DNA from: Clostridiales bacterium
GTDB taxonomy: Bacteria > Bacillota > Clostridia > Oscillospirales > Acutalibacteraceae
NCBI GenBank assembly: GCA_019416455.1
Contig: DXXG01000001.1
Location: 1 to 47,370 of the forward strand
Direction: 5' to 3'
DNA: 47,370 bases
Made by a program: the position numbers and the translations under genes. This document shows, one piece after another, positions 14,750 to 23,812 of the stretch. Each line of letters opens with the position of its first letter. The stretch's first letter is position 1. The notes under the pieces are model-generated. The model searched no databases. It was not told the origin of the DNA and worked only from the letters and a program-made list of their open reading frames with translations.

Positions 14750-15428
14750 AGCCAACCCCCCAAATGGTTTTAATGTATTGAGGATGTTCAAAGGAATCCC
14801 CCAGTTTTTCCCGAAGATGGCGGATGTGCACGGTGATGGTGTTGTTGTTTTTATTGTAGTACTCGTCCCCCCAGACTTGATGGAACAGCTCCTCGGAACT
14901 GACCACCCGACCCTGGTTCTCACAGAGGGTCCGCAGAATGGAAAATTCCGTGGGCGTCAGGGACAGGGGCTTGCCGTTGAGTGTACATTCCCGGGTCTTT
15001 ACGTCCACCGTCAGCCCGGAGAAAGTGAGCACCTGCTCCTTGGCAGCTTCCTTGCCGCTGTACCGGGTATACCGCCGCAGCTGGGCCTTTACCCGGGCCA
15101 TCAGCTCCAGGGGCAGGAAGGGCTTTGTCACATAGTCGTCCGCCCCCAGAGCCAGGCCGTTGATCTTGTCCAGCTCCTCCCCCTTGGCCGTCAGCATGAT
15201 CACTGGGTAGGAGTACTGCTCCCGGATCGCCCGGCACAGTTCAAAACCGCTGACTCCGGGAAGCATCACATCCAGGATGGCCAGATCCACCAGGTGCCGC
15301 CGGAGAAATTCCAGGGCTTCCGTCCCGCTGTAAAACACAACGGGATCAAAGTTTTCGTTTCGCAGGTACAGCGCCACCAGATCGGCGATCTCCCGCTCAT
15401 CGTCCACCACCAAAATCGTTTCTGCCAT
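14733..15428 (-). CDS. vanR: VanR-type response regulator (OmpR family)
   Basis: A 231-residue regulator: receiver domain 1-120 with acidic pair DD (residues 9-10), phospho-acceptor Asp in DLAILDVMLPG and Lys in YVTKPF. The C-terminal winged helix (LTPTEFSILRTLCENQGRVVS, then NNNTITVHIRHLREKLG) binds DNA. It would be phosphorylated by the adjacent VanS and activate its own gene and the vanY-vanT genes. AAAGGAG precedes the ATG. A -10-like TATACT lies about 40 bp upstream on the minus strand, and a phased repeat pair sits 25 bp beyond that. Confidence 0.92.
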   Translation of the reverse strand: MAETILVVDDEREIADLVALYLRNENFDPVVFYSGTEALEFLRRHLVDLAILDVMLPGVSGFELCRAIREQYSYPVIMLTAKGEELDKINGLALGADDYVTKPFLPLELMARVKAQLRRYTRYSGKEAAKEQVLTFSGLTVDVKTRECTLNGKPLSLTPTEFSILRTLCENQGRVVSSEELFHQVWGDEYYNKNNNTITVHIRHLREKLGDSFEHPQYIKTIWGVGYAMEP

Positions 15429-15484
15429 AGTATCCGCTCCTTTGTTCCGCTTTTCAGTATATCAGATTTCCCAAAGGAGTTTTT

Positions 15485-15501
15485 TAAGAAAATCCTAAGA
15501 A
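15485..15501. promoter_or_regulatory. Putative VanR box upstream of vanR
   Basis: TAAGAA occurs twice, at 15485 and 15496, exactly 11 bp apart, upstream of the -10-like TATACT of vanR. The hexamers resemble the TAAGAT set before vanY, which suggests an autoregulated two-promoter regulon. Confidence 0.5.
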
Positions 15502-15531
15502 TCTTTTTTCTTGTTAATCCCTGGCAAAGTT

Positions 15532-15566
15532 AAGATCACCCCGCTTAAACGAAGCAGGGTGATCTT
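15532..15566. repeat. Hairpin upstream of the van operon; rest of the 15429-15771 gap empty
   Basis: AAGATCACCC and GGGTGATCTT form a perfect 10-bp stem with a 15-base loop. T residues are sparse on either side, so terminator function for the minus-strand gene upstream is uncertain. I see nothing else in the remaining 200 bp to the next gene. Confidence 0.45.
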
Positions 15567-15771
15567 CATTTTATGTCCCTTTCTTTTAAGAGATTTTCAA
15601 ATTATACTCTGTGGTGGGCACTATCCTCTTCACATTCTCGTCTATCATTCAGCTCCCTTCAAATCCAAACGTTATTGAAATGTACTGTGCGAATGGATGA
15701 ATTTGATTCGTATCTAGCGATGAGGTTCCAGTTTAAAAATAACTTTTTGACACAGTGGATCAACAAGCTCC

Positions 15772-16341
15772 TCAGACAGATGTCCCCGGGGTTTTCGGAG
15801 CGGCGTCATTCGATTTTTTTGAAATGAGTGCCGTTAGCAAGTCACTCAAACCGTCCGCCATAAGCGTAGCGCCAAACAACATAATTACAATTTGAGCAGC
15901 GTGGAAGGGGTAGAGGATGAGAACCAATCCCAAAATTAAGGGAACCAGAGCGGAAAAGAGAAGCGGAATTCGAGCGGGATGCTTTTCTTGGATCCCAGTT
16001 ATCACAAGTGGAGTTTTTCCTACACCGTCAATCAAGAGAAATGCTCCTAAAACCAAGGGCAGGAACGATAGGATTGCCTGAGGCCAGATCAAAGCAAAAA
16101 TTGAAAACGCGCCTGGCAATACGGCAAGAAAAAGATCCCCACCGGAAGCATCATTATTTCGGCTGCCTTGTATATACCTCCACAAATGAGCAATACCATA
16201 TGCTGCCGTACCGCCAGCCAGTGTCCAAACGAACAGAGAACCAGTCAAACTTGGGAAGAAAAGCATGGGGATTCCAAGTGCCATGTAAAGCAACGCAATC
16301 CATATAGAAGCGCTACGAGTCCAGAAAAATTGCAACATCAT
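15772..16341 (-). CDS. HdeD/DUF308-family membrane protein
   Basis: A 189-residue protein with about six hydrophobic segments arranged as three repeated pairs, each ending in a G-x-x-L-x-x-D-G-like turn (LGAFLLIDGVGK, FGATLMADGLSD). This is the DUF308 repeat of HdeD-type acid-resistance membrane proteins, whose molecular role is not settled. TAAGGAGGTAACA stands right before ATG at 16341. It is divergent from the Crp/Fnr gene with 249 bp between, and might be controlled by it. Confidence 0.85.
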   Translation of the reverse strand: MMLQFFWTRSASIWIALLYMALGIPMLFFPSLTGSLFVWTLAGGTAAYGIAHLWRYIQGSRNNDASGGDLFLAVLPGAFSIFALIWPQAILSFLPLVLGAFLLIDGVGKTPLVITGIQEKHPARIPLLFSALVPLILGLVLILYPFHAAQIVIMLFGATLMADGLSDLLTALISKKSNDAAPKTPGTSV

Positions 16342-16529
16342 TGTTACCTCCTTAAACAGAGAAAATAGTCGTTATATCCGTCATTATCAAAGACATCTCT
16401 CAGGCACCAGATTTCTCCTCTCCACCATATTTGCCTGGTTTTATCTTACGAATATATCATACCGTGACAGGAGGATAGATTCAGTTGTTTTTACAACGAA
16501 ACCCTCTTTTCCCTTCAAAAATATTTACA

Positions 16530-16558
16530 TTGACAAACCTCTCTGAAACGACTATGGT
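16530..16558 (+). promoter_or_regulatory. Sigma70-type promoter of the Crp/Fnr gene
   Basis: TTGACA (16530-16535), 17-bp spacer, TATGGT (16553-16558), 32 bp before the start codon. Confidence 0.75.
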
Positions 16559-16590
16559 TATTTTAGATACATTCAAGAAAGGAGGATCCC

Positions 16591-17319
16591 ATGGTATCAC
16601 AAGAAGTATTCCTCGAGACACTTCAAAACAGCATTCTTTTTCAGGATATGGGCCAAAACGAAATTGAAACTGTCCTTGGGGAACTCCCTTCCTGCCGCAA
16701 GATATTTCCAAAGCACACAATGATCATTCAGGATGGGGATTATTTGCCACAAGTGGGGTTGATCCTTGAAGGGAACTTACACCTGTTTCATGTTGACGCA
16801 AAAGGAAACAAAAACTTGATGGACTGTTTGGGAGCAGGGGAGCCTTTGGGATTACTGAACGCAGTTGGAGGATACCGGCTCCATGTATCCGCGGAAGCTA
16901 CGGAAAATACGGAACTTTTCTTTTTCTCAGTAGACGATCTTCTTCACGGAAATAGAGTGACTTCACCCCCTCAAATTCATTTTTTGCAAAATTTAGCTTT
17001 GGCAACTGCGCAGCAGGCATACCGTCTGACGAAAAAGTTAGAGGATAGTATCAGACATTCCACCAGAGAACGGCTTCAAGATTATCTGTCAGGGGAATTT
17101 CATAAAGCAGGAAAACGGATCTTCACAGTTCCCTTAAACCGTCAGGATTTGGCAGACTTTCTTTTCGTGGATCGCAGCGCAATGTCCAACGAACTCTGTA
17201 AAATGCGGGAAGAAGGGCTGATCAAATTTGAAAAAAGCAGATTCGAGCTGTTGATTGAAATGCCTATCGCGGATGCGGAACAGGACCCCCATTCGGTCAT
17301 GAACAAACATAAAAACTAG
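16591..17319 (+). CDS. Crp/Fnr-family transcriptional regulator
   Basis: A 242-residue protein. Residues 10-125 form the cyclic-nucleotide-binding-like beta barrel (DYLPQVGLILEGNLHLFHVD, then GAGEPLGLLNAV), followed by the dimerisation helix. The C-terminal winged helix reads VPLNRQDLADFLFVDRSAMSNELCKM, the Crp/Fnr helix-turn-helix. The N-terminal Cys cluster of true Fnr is absent, so an iron-sulfur oxygen sensor is unlikely; the effector is unknown. AAAGGAGGATCCC precedes the ATG. It heads a same-strand run with the hydrolase, acyltransferase and DUF6320 genes and probably regulates them. Confidence 0.88.
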   Translation: MVSQEVFLETLQNSILFQDMGQNEIETVLGELPSCRKIFPKHTMIIQDGDYLPQVGLILEGNLHLFHVDAKGNKNLMDCLGAGEPLGLLNAVGGYRLHVSAEATENTELFFFSVDDLLHGNRVTSPPQIHFLQNLALATAQQAYRLTKKLEDSIRHSTRERLQDYLSGEFHKAGKRIFTVPLNRQDLADFLFVDRSAMSNELCKMREEGLIKFEKSRFELLIEMPIADAEQDPHSVMNKHKN

Positions 17320-17408
17320 TCTGGGTAAGAAATTTCTGCATGTTATTTTGCATCAGAAGATCTAAAACCAGAGGAATCGCCGCGAATTTCGGCGAGATTG
17401 GAACAAAA

Positions 17409-18392
17409 ATGAAACTTAGTAAAAAAGCGATCACCGCGGCGTTGAAAACAGTATCTTCCATTCAGCCGGACGTAAGAAAAACTTATAAGTTACAGCGGGC
17501 AATCGACCGATTGAGTCAAGCTTCGCTGTTAAAACCTCTGTATCCTATGAAGGATATGATCGTGGAAGGTCGAAACGGTCAAATTCCTGTACGTCTGTTT
17601 TATCCTCAAAACGAAACTATTAGAGGTCTCATTCTGTTTTATCATGGAGGCGGATGGGTAACAGGCGATGTGGAGACTTACACCCGTGTGTGTGCTCTTA
17701 CTGCTAGAAAAACAGGATATTTGGTGGCTTCGGTGGATTACCGTCTTGCCCCTGAGCATAAATTTCCCACAGGAGTTGAGGATTGCTTTGACGCTGCCAA
17801 CTGGTTTTTTGAAAACAGTTGGGGAGAACTTGGGATCCATCCAAAAGATATTGTGTTAATGGGCGACAGTGCTGGCGGGAATTTGACAGCGGTCACTTCC
17901 TTGAAAGGCAGGGATGAGCACGCGTTCTATCCCAGGCGCCAGATTTTGCTGTATCCCGCCACATATCCAGACCATACAGAAGCTTCACCCTATGAGTCTG
18001 TCGTGGAAAACGGAACCGATTATGTTCTTACATCTCGGCGCATTGAGGAATACGTGCAACTGTACCAACGTTCCCCTAGGGATCGGGAAAGTCCTTATTT
18101 TGCTCCTCTTCTGGCAAAAGACTTTTCGCAACAGCCTGAGACTCTGATCATTTCGGCTCAGCTGGATCCCTTACGAGATGAGGGCGAGGATTATGGCTGT
18201 CGTTTGCGTGAGGCGGGGAACCGGGTGTGGATTTTCCAAATGAAAAACGCGCTCCACGGATTTTTCTCTTTGCCTGCCACCGCTCCGGCGGTAAAGAAAA
18301 CATTTGAGATTTTGCTGGCGTTTTTGGAAGAACCGGAGCGGCTGGAGGAAATGGAACATGGACAAGAACAACGCACCATGGATGAAACTTGA
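17409..18392 (+). CDS. Alpha/beta-hydrolase, hormone-sensitive-lipase (HSL) type esterase
   Basis: About 327 residues. FYHGGGWVTGD is the HGGG oxyanion motif of the HSL family, LMGDSAGGN holds the nucleophilic Ser in GDSAG, DPLRDEGEDY the acid and NALHGFF the catalytic His. Such enzymes cleave short acyl esters. No signal peptide, so cytoplasmic. The start is uncertain: ATG 17340 is in frame but neither start has a strong ribosome binding site; MKLSKKAI at 17409 begins a more natural N-terminus. The 3' end overlaps the acyltransferase by 35 bp, so the two are coupled, pairing ester making with ester breaking. Confidence 0.87.
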   Translation: MKLSKKAITAALKTVSSIQPDVRKTYKLQRAIDRLSQASLLKPLYPMKDMIVEGRNGQIPVRLFYPQNETIRGLILFYHGGGWVTGDVETYTRVCALTARKTGYLVASVDYRLAPEHKFPTGVEDCFDAANWFFENSWGELGIHPKDIVLMGDSAGGNLTAVTSLKGRDEHAFYPRRQILLYPATYPDHTEASPYESVVENGTDYVLTSRRIEEYVQLYQRSPRDRESPYFAPLLAKDFSQQPETLIISAQLDPLRDEGEDYGCRLREAGNRVWIFQMKNALHGFFSLPATAPAVKKTFEILLAFLEEPERLEEMEHGQEQRTMDET

Positions 18393-19623
18393 CAATGCCG
18401 CGAAAATTTTCCCTTCTACCGGAACAAAACGGGACCATAAAGTGTTCCGGTTTGTCTGCGAGCTACGGGAAGTAGTACAGCCCCAGTTGTTGCAGCAAGC
18501 GGCGGAGGAAACTTTGGAAAGCTTTCCAAATTTCAAGTCGGTCATGCGGCGGGGATTGTTTTGGTATTATCTGGAAGAGAGCAGCCTTTTACCCGTTATA
18601 GAAGAAGAGCAAGAACCCTTATGTTCCGCGTTGTATGAGAAAAACCGTCCCGGACTGCTGTTTCGAGTAACTTATTTTGGCCCCCGCATTAATTTGGAGG
18701 TTTACCATGTGCTGGCCGACGGTACAGGCGCCATGTGGTTTTTGGAAGAGATGGTATGCCGGTATCTTTCTTTAAGCCATCCGCAGCTGCAAGATCAATG
18801 GCGCAAGGATGAATGTACACCACCCATTTTCCGCCGACAGGAGGACAGTTACAGCGCCCATTACGGGAAAACCAAGGAAAAAGGGAACCGGATAGAGCGA
18901 GCGTTTCGGTTTTCCGGACGGAAGCTGCCTGAACATCGGGTAAGGGCTATTGGCGGGCTCATGTCGGTGGGTCAGGTAAAGGCCTTGGCAAAAAAGCAGC
19001 AGGCGACGATTACGGTTATGCTTACGGCTATGCTGCTTCTGGCTATTTATCAGGAAATGCCCGTAAGTCGCCGCAAAAGACCTGTCGTGATTTCCGTACC
19101 GGTCAATTTAAGAAACTATTTTCCTTCTGATAGTTCCCGTAACTTTTTTACGCTTATCCAGATACGATATGATTTTTCGCGAAATTCGCCGGAATTTACC
19201 CAGATCGCTGCTTCTGTTTCCCAGCAGTTTCAGCAGCAGCTTACCAAAGAAAAATTGGGCAAGCACATCAATTCCCTGATTGCCATGGAAAAAAATCCGA
19301 TTGCCCGGGCGGTGCCGCTAGGACTGAAAAACCTGTTTATGCGCTTGGGCGGCTTTTTTGCAAGCATGGGAGAAACCGCAGGGCTTTCCAACGTGGGACA
19401 GGTGAAAATGCCTGAACCTTTCCGCCCGTATATTCGTTTGTTCGATGTGTTTACATCTACGGATAAGCTGCAAATCTGCATGTGTTCTTTTGAGGACGCT
19501 ATGATGGTCACCTTTTCCGATCCCTTCCGAGATCCCGCGGTGCAACGGCGCTTTTTCAGGATGCTGTCCAACGAAGGGATCGAGATCGAGATTATTACAG
19601 ACCACTGGGAGGAAACGTTATGA
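18358..19623 (+). CDS. Condensation-fold acyltransferase (alcohol acetyltransferase-like)
   Basis: A 421-residue protein. YHVLADGTGAMWF at about residue 117 is the HxxxDG motif shared by chloramphenicol acetyltransferase, NRPS condensation and alcohol acetyltransferase enzymes; the His is the general base. The C-terminal half has the NVGQVKMP strand expected near the second part of the channel. It would transfer an acyl group from a thioester to an alcohol or amine; the acceptor is unknown. The ATG at 18358 follows GGAGG within the hydrolase gene. The stop overlaps the next start by 4 bp. Confidence 0.8.
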   Translation: MDKNNAPWMKLDNAAKIFPSTGTKRDHKVFRFVCELREVVQPQLLQQAAEETLESFPNFKSVMRRGLFWYYLEESSLLPVIEEEQEPLCSALYEKNRPGLLFRVTYFGPRINLEVYHVLADGTGAMWFLEEMVCRYLSLSHPQLQDQWRKDECTPPIFRRQEDSYSAHYGKTKEKGNRIERAFRFSGRKLPEHRVRAIGGLMSVGQVKALAKKQQATITVMLTAMLLLAIYQEMPVSRRKRPVVISVPVNLRNYFPSDSSRNFFTLIQIRYDFSRNSPEFTQIAASVSQQFQQQLTKEKLGKHINSLIAMEKNPIARAVPLGLKNLFMRLGGFFASMGETAGLSNVGQVKMPEPFRPYIRLFDVFTSTDKLQICMCSFEDAMMVTFSDPFRDPAVQRRFFRMLSNEGIEIEIITDHWEETL

Positions 19624-20285
19624 GGCGGTGTGAGAACTGCGGCGTTCAAGTCGCTGGAACCAGAGAGCGTTGCCCCCTGTGCGGAGGAATTCTGAATAAG
19701 GTCTCTGGCGAAGAGCGGGAAGTTTACCCGAAAGTGCCTCTATTGCGGAGGAAATATAAGAAACTGTTGTTTCCTTTGTTTCTGTTCTCCATTGCATGCT
19801 GTATTGCAGCGGGAATCGTAAATTTGGTTTTTCCGCAGACTGGTTTTTGGTCTTTGATCGTACTGTGTGGAGTATTGTATCTTTGGTCCTGTTTGCGGAC
19901 TGCTGTGACAAAACGAGGAAACCTTCCAAAACAGCTGCTGTTACAGACCCTGTTTCTCAGCGCGCTGCTTTTGCTTCTGGACCTGCTGACGGGCTGGCGT
20001 GGTTGGAGCGCCGGATATGGCGTGCCGCTGCTCAGTACAGCTTCCATGATCGCGCTGGCTGTGTACTATTGGGGATTCCGGTGGGAAGATCATCACATAG
20101 TTCAGTATGTGGCGTTAGACCTGCTTTACAGCGTCATTTCTGCTGTGTTGTTTTTTACGGGCTGTGCTGGGGTGTTGTGGCCTTCTCTTTTATGCATGTG
20201 CATGGGGGTCGGCTCTTTTTTGGCGGTTGTCTTGTTCCGCAGGAAAGTGATTTTGGGACAGCTGCATCGGGGTACTCATTTGTAA
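19620..20285 (+). CDS. DUF6320-like membrane protein with N-terminal zinc ribbon
   Basis: A 221-residue protein. The first 23 residues form a zinc ribbon (CENCGVQVAGTRERCPLCGG, two CxxC pairs), and residues about 48-205 form six to seven hydrophobic helices. I recognise the architecture as one that accompanies hydrolase plus alcohol-acetyltransferase-like genes in Firmicutes; its function is unknown. Its ATG overlaps the acyltransferase stop, so it belongs to the same operon and may anchor or export the product at the membrane. Confidence 0.72.
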   Translation: MRRCENCGVQVAGTRERCPLCGGILNKVSGEEREVYPKVPLLRRKYKKLLFPLFLFSIACCIAAGIVNLVFPQTGFWSLIVLCGVLYLWSCLRTAVTKRGNLPKQLLLQTLFLSALLLLLDLLTGWRGWSAGYGVPLLSTASMIALAVYYWGFRWEDHHIVQYVALDLLYSVISAVLFFTGCAGVLWPSLLCMCMGVGSFLAVVLFRRKVILGQLHRGTHL

Positions 20286-20333
20286 ACCAGTCAGCAGACA
20301 GAACACGATTTAAATCCAGTGCTCTCCTTCATA

Positions 20334-20364
20334 CCCTTCAAGTTTTCTCTTGGAGGGTTTTCTT
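20334..20364 (+). terminator. Terminator of the Crp-DUF6320 operon
   Basis: CCCTTCAAG and CTTGGAGGG (one G-U) with a 6-base loop, then TTTTCTTTTTT. Confidence 0.85.
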
Positions 20365-20379
20365 TTTTACTATATTATT

Positions 20380-20424
20380 GAAAAATACAGCCCCTAACCA
20401 TCTTGGAATGGTTAGGGGCTGTAT
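20380..20424 (-). terminator. Terminator of the fucosidase gene
   Basis: A perfect 17-bp stem (20385-20401 with 20408-20424) with a 6-base loop. On the minus strand it is followed by TTTTTC, so it serves the fucosidase transcript. Confidence 0.85.
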
Positions 20425-20519
20425 CATTTGGCAGGTTTTATTTTCCTATTAAAGGATCAAATCCTCAAGCTGACATTTTTCTCGAAGACTGGGTTTTATC
20501 GCGAAAACTCACTTTGTTT

Positions 20520-21881
20520 TCAACGGGCCACTGTAAGCTTGAATCCTTCCGCGTAGAAGGCTCCGCCCATAGCGATTTCGGAAAGGTCCAACGTCACACC
20601 GTCACCCTCCTGGCGGAACTTGACCCTCTGTCCGGTACGCATGGATTCCACCCCTAAAACCCGTTCCTGCAAGTGAAGCGTCAACTTATCAGGCAATTCC
20701 GGGATTTCATGATAGGCGTAGAACACATAGACAGAATCATCTTTTCGGGTATAGAACAAGGAGTCCTCCCAGTAAGGGGCGCAAATGTGAGTCTCGTAAA
20801 TGCCTTCTCCAAAAAGTTTGAGCCAAGCTCCCATTTCCCGCAGAGAACGCACGGCGGGGGCAGGCAGCAATCCGTCCGGCTGAGGGGCGATATTCAACGC
20901 CAGATTTCCCCCTTTGCTGACGATCTCTAACAGGAGGTGGACCAACTGGCGTCCGGTCTTAAACACGTCGGTATAATGGAAGGAAAATTTCTGTCCCACG
21001 GTGGTACAAGTCTCCCAAGGTACTGTAAGAGCGGTATCGGGCACAGTCTTTTCCGGCGTGATAAAGTTCTCGTATTCACCGCCGCAAGTGCGTTCACAAA
21101 CGATCAGGTGCGGCTGGGTGGTGGAGCGGATCTCCTCCACAATCTCTCCCAAACGGATGTCCTGCCCTACATTATCTGGCCGTACCCAGCCCCCGTCCAA
21201 CCACAACACATCGATCTTGCCATAGTTGGTGCAGAGCTCGCGGATCTGCTGGTGGGTGAATTCCACGTATTTTTCCCACAAGTCCGGATGCTGGGAAATA
21301 TCATAGTTCACGTTCCGGGTAGGAGCCGTCCCAAACTGGGGCGCCCAATAATAGGGGCTGTGCCAATCAGGTTTAGAGAAATAAGTAGAGATGGCCATCC
21401 CTCGTTTGCGGAACTCACGATAGAGAGCGCCCACCACATCCGCGTCGGGATGGGTGTGGAAGGGGCAGTCAGGAGCGGTAATCTTATAGTCGGTGGTTTG
21501 GGTGTCAAACATACAGAACCCATCATGGTGTTTGGTGGTAAACAGAAGGTATTTGAAACCGCAGTCTTTGGCCAACTGAGCCCAAGAGGCCGCGTCGAAC
21601 TTGACCGGATTGAATGTCTTGTTGGCTTCCCAATACTGCTGTTTGCACACTTCCGGATCCGCCCAGGTAAAATCCTCCTGGCTCCAGTCGGCGTCCCCGT
21701 CACTTAACGGCCAGCTCTCATAAGTACCCAGCTGGCTTCCGGGAGCCCAGTGCATCATAAAGCCCAGCTTCAACCCCATAAACCAATCCAGATGCTCCTG
21801 GACCTGGGGAGACCGGGGAGGCTGATATTCCTCTGGAGCCGTGTAATTGTGAACACCATTGGCAACGATCTTTTCTTTCAT
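20520..21881 (-). CDS. Alpha-L-fucosidase, glycoside hydrolase family 29
   Basis: A 453-residue GH29 enzyme. W34 to H44 (WFMGLKLGFMMHW), LLFTTKHHDGFCMFDT and IDVLWLDGGW are GH29 signatures; Asp229 in WLDGG is the expected nucleophile. It releases L-fucose from alpha-linked ends of host glycans such as mucin O-glycans or milk oligosaccharides. No signal peptide is seen, so it works in the cytoplasm on imported oligosaccharides. Start 21881 (MKEKIVANG) has AAAGGA 11 bases upstream and is preferred over in-frame 21929. It lies beside the two-component and ABC genes and in the same window as a fucose catabolic operon. Confidence 0.93.
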   Translation of the reverse strand: MKEKIVANGVHNYTAPEEYQPPRSPQVQEHLDWFMGLKLGFMMHWAPGSQLGTYESWPLSDGDADWSQEDFTWADPEVCKQQYWEANKTFNPVKFDAASWAQLAKDCGFKYLLFTTKHHDGFCMFDTQTTDYKITAPDCPFHTHPDADVVGALYREFRKRGMAISTYFSKPDWHSPYYWAPQFGTAPTRNVNYDISQHPDLWEKYVEFTHQQIRELCTNYGKIDVLWLDGGWVRPDNVGQDIRLGEIVEEIRSTTQPHLIVCERTCGGEYENFITPEKTVPDTALTVPWETCTTVGQKFSFHYTDVFKTGRQLVHLLLEIVSKGGNLALNIAPQPDGLLPAPAVRSLREMGAWLKLFGEGIYETHICAPYWEDSLFYTRKDDSVYVFYAYHEIPELPDKLTLHLQERVLGVESMRTGQRVKFRQEGDGVTLDLSEIAMGGAFYAEGFKLTVAR

Positions 21882-22018
21882 GGCAGAGAATTCCTTTCTA
21901 TGTATGGTGGAAGCTGTGCTGTAAAACACACGTCCCTGGTATTTCCACCCTTATTATAAACAGGGAATTCTGCCGGTGAAAGTGGCATTTCTTTTGATAA
22001 AGTGCAATTTTTTCCCCA

Positions 22019-23812
22019 TCAGCACGAAGTTCCGGGCCCGGAATCTCCGGCCGACGGCTGCAAGGGCAGCGTCAACCTGGCAAGCAGCTTGTTTCCCTCG
22101 TAATTGAAATAACGCAAACTGGCATTGTCTCCGAACTGCAGCTGCAATCGTTCGTTTACATTGCGGATACCGAAACCATGGGTCACTTTCAACTCCACAG
22201 GCTTATGGTCCAGATAATCGTTCAGCAAAGCGGCGTCCGCCCCCATGCCGGTATCGGTGACCTCAACCAGTATCCGGTCCTCCTGGATAACCGCCCGGAT
22301 ATAGATGGTGATCCCAGGGTCCTGGCGGGTGATGCCGTGGCGGATAGAATTTTCCACCAAAGGCTGCAATGTGAATTTGGGTAGCACCACCTGATCGGGC
22401 GACACTCCCGATTCCACTTGCAGCCGGATATCCTGCCCGAACCGCAGCACATAGACCGAGATATACTCCTGGATATTCTCCAATTCCGTGCTCATGGTCA
22501 CCAGCCGTTCCGGCTCGGTAATGCTGTAACGCATCATATTGGCGATGGAATTCACCGTGGCGGCGATATCATCCTCATCCCGCTCCAAGGCCATATAGTT
22601 TACAGCGTTCATGGCATTCAGCATAAAATGAGGATTGATCTGCGCCTGAAGGGCTCGAAGTTCCGTCTCACGGTACAGCCGTTCCTTGGCGGTCACCTCG
22701 TCGATCAAGGTGTTGATGCGCTGGACCAACCCGCCAAAACTGCGGTTGAGCTGCTGGATCTCCCGGGGGCCTTTGATCTGGCTGTTGTCCCAATGGAGGT
22801 CTCCTGTGCTCCGGATGGACTCGATCTTCCGGGTAAACTGTACTACCGGGCGGGAAAGTCCTGCGGAGAGGATCAATGAGGCAAGGACCCCCACAGCCAG
22901 AAAGATCACCGAGCAGATCAGATAGGGCGCCACCATCCCTAACACCTGCCGATTGATATCCTGATAAGGCGTCAAAAAAACAAACTGCACTCCCCACTGC
23001 AATTCCTGGGAACTGCACAGATAGTCCTGATCGCCGATCTTCTGCTTGCTGCTGACAGAGTTGGGCAAAAACAAGGTCCCGTCCATGGAAAGTTCTTGGA
23101 GCTTTTCAGAACGAAAGACCATCTCCCCCTCCTTGCTCAGCAAAAGGAACCCGCTGTTTTCCGTGACCGGCACCAGCGAGAGAAGATGGGGCAGCCTGTC
23201 CATGGGAAGGCTGCCTCGCAGCACGCCCAGTCCCGCTTTCTGATAAGGTCCTGTGAAAAAGCTGTTTTGCAGCTTGCAGGCAAAGCAAAGCTCTGTCTGA
23301 TCTTCACTTAGAAAAATGTATTGGCCGCTGCGCTGTTTCAGCACAGCCTGGTACCAATCCTGATCCTCCACTTCCCTCCCGCTGAACACCCGGCTCACGT
23401 TGGGGATAGTGTTTTCCGACGTAAACAGCTTATCCACTTCCAGGTCGGGATTCAAATATAACTCAATGGAGAAATCGTTGTTTAACAGCAGGCTCTGGGT
23501 GATGAGCTGATAAAACACCCTGTCGTTCAGTGAAAGGCGGGTATTCATATCCTCCAATTCATCCTGCCCGGTCTGGCGGGAAAGCAAAGAACCCAGCTGC
23601 TCGTCGCTGGTATACTGATAGACAAGCTGGTCAACGGCCTGGGTAAAATAGCGGCTCAGCTGGACATTGGCCTGGATCAGCGCCTCTTGGGAAGTGATGA
23701 TCTGCTGGGTGATCCCCACACGGAACACAATATAAATGGCAAGGTTTAAAGTCAGCAGGATAAAGCTGATAATGGAACAAACAATGAGAAACGTTCGCTT
23801 TGTAATGCTCAT
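22019..23812 (-). CDS. YesM/LytS-type sensor histidine kinase
   Basis: A 597-residue membrane kinase. Helix 1 (residues 7-30) and helix 2 (about 295-320) flank a 260-residue extracellular sensor domain. A HAMP-like segment (SRPVVQFTRKIESIR), then the His_kinase domain ALQAQINPHFMLNAMN with the phospho-His, and an ATPase domain with QPLVENSIRHGI and DTGMGAD follow. Such kinases detect extracellular sugars and pair with AraC-type regulators. The ATG overlaps the regulator stop by 4 bp. Its likely task is to control the ABC transporter and fucosidase. Confidence 0.9.
   Translation of the reverse strand: MSITKRTFLIVCSIISFILLTLNLAIYIVFRVGITQQIITSQEALIQANVQLSRYFTQAVDQLVYQYTSDEQLGSLLSRQTGQDELEDMNTRLSLNDRVFYQLITQSLLLNNDFSIELYLNPDLEVDKLFTSENTIPNVSRVFSGREVEDQDWYQAVLKQRSGQYIFLSEDQTELCFACKLQNSFFTGPYQKAGLGVLRGSLPMDRLPHLLSLVPVTENSGFLLLSKEGEMVFRSEKLQELSMDGTLFLPNSVSSKQKIGDQDYLCSSQELQWGVQFVFLTPYQDINRQVLGMVAPYLICSVIFLAVGVLASLILSAGLSRPVVQFTRKIESIRSTGDLHWDNSQIKGPREIQQLNRSFGGLVQRINTLIDEVTAKERLYRETELRALQAQINPHFMLNAMNAVNYMALERDEDDIAATVNSIANMMRYSITEPERLVTMSTELENIQEYISVYVLRFGQDIRLQVESGVSPDQVVLPKFTLQPLVENSIRHGITRQDPGITIYIRAVIQEDRILVEVTDTGMGADAALLNDYLDHKPVELKVTHGFGIRNVNERLQLQFGDNASLRYFNYEGNKLLARLTLPLQPSAGDSGPGTSC

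Noticed and set aside
9710..15428. vanA/vanB-type (D-Ala-D-Lac) operon
   Set aside because: No vanH dehydrogenase, the ligase loop is of D-Ser type, and a fused vanXY plus racemase are present.
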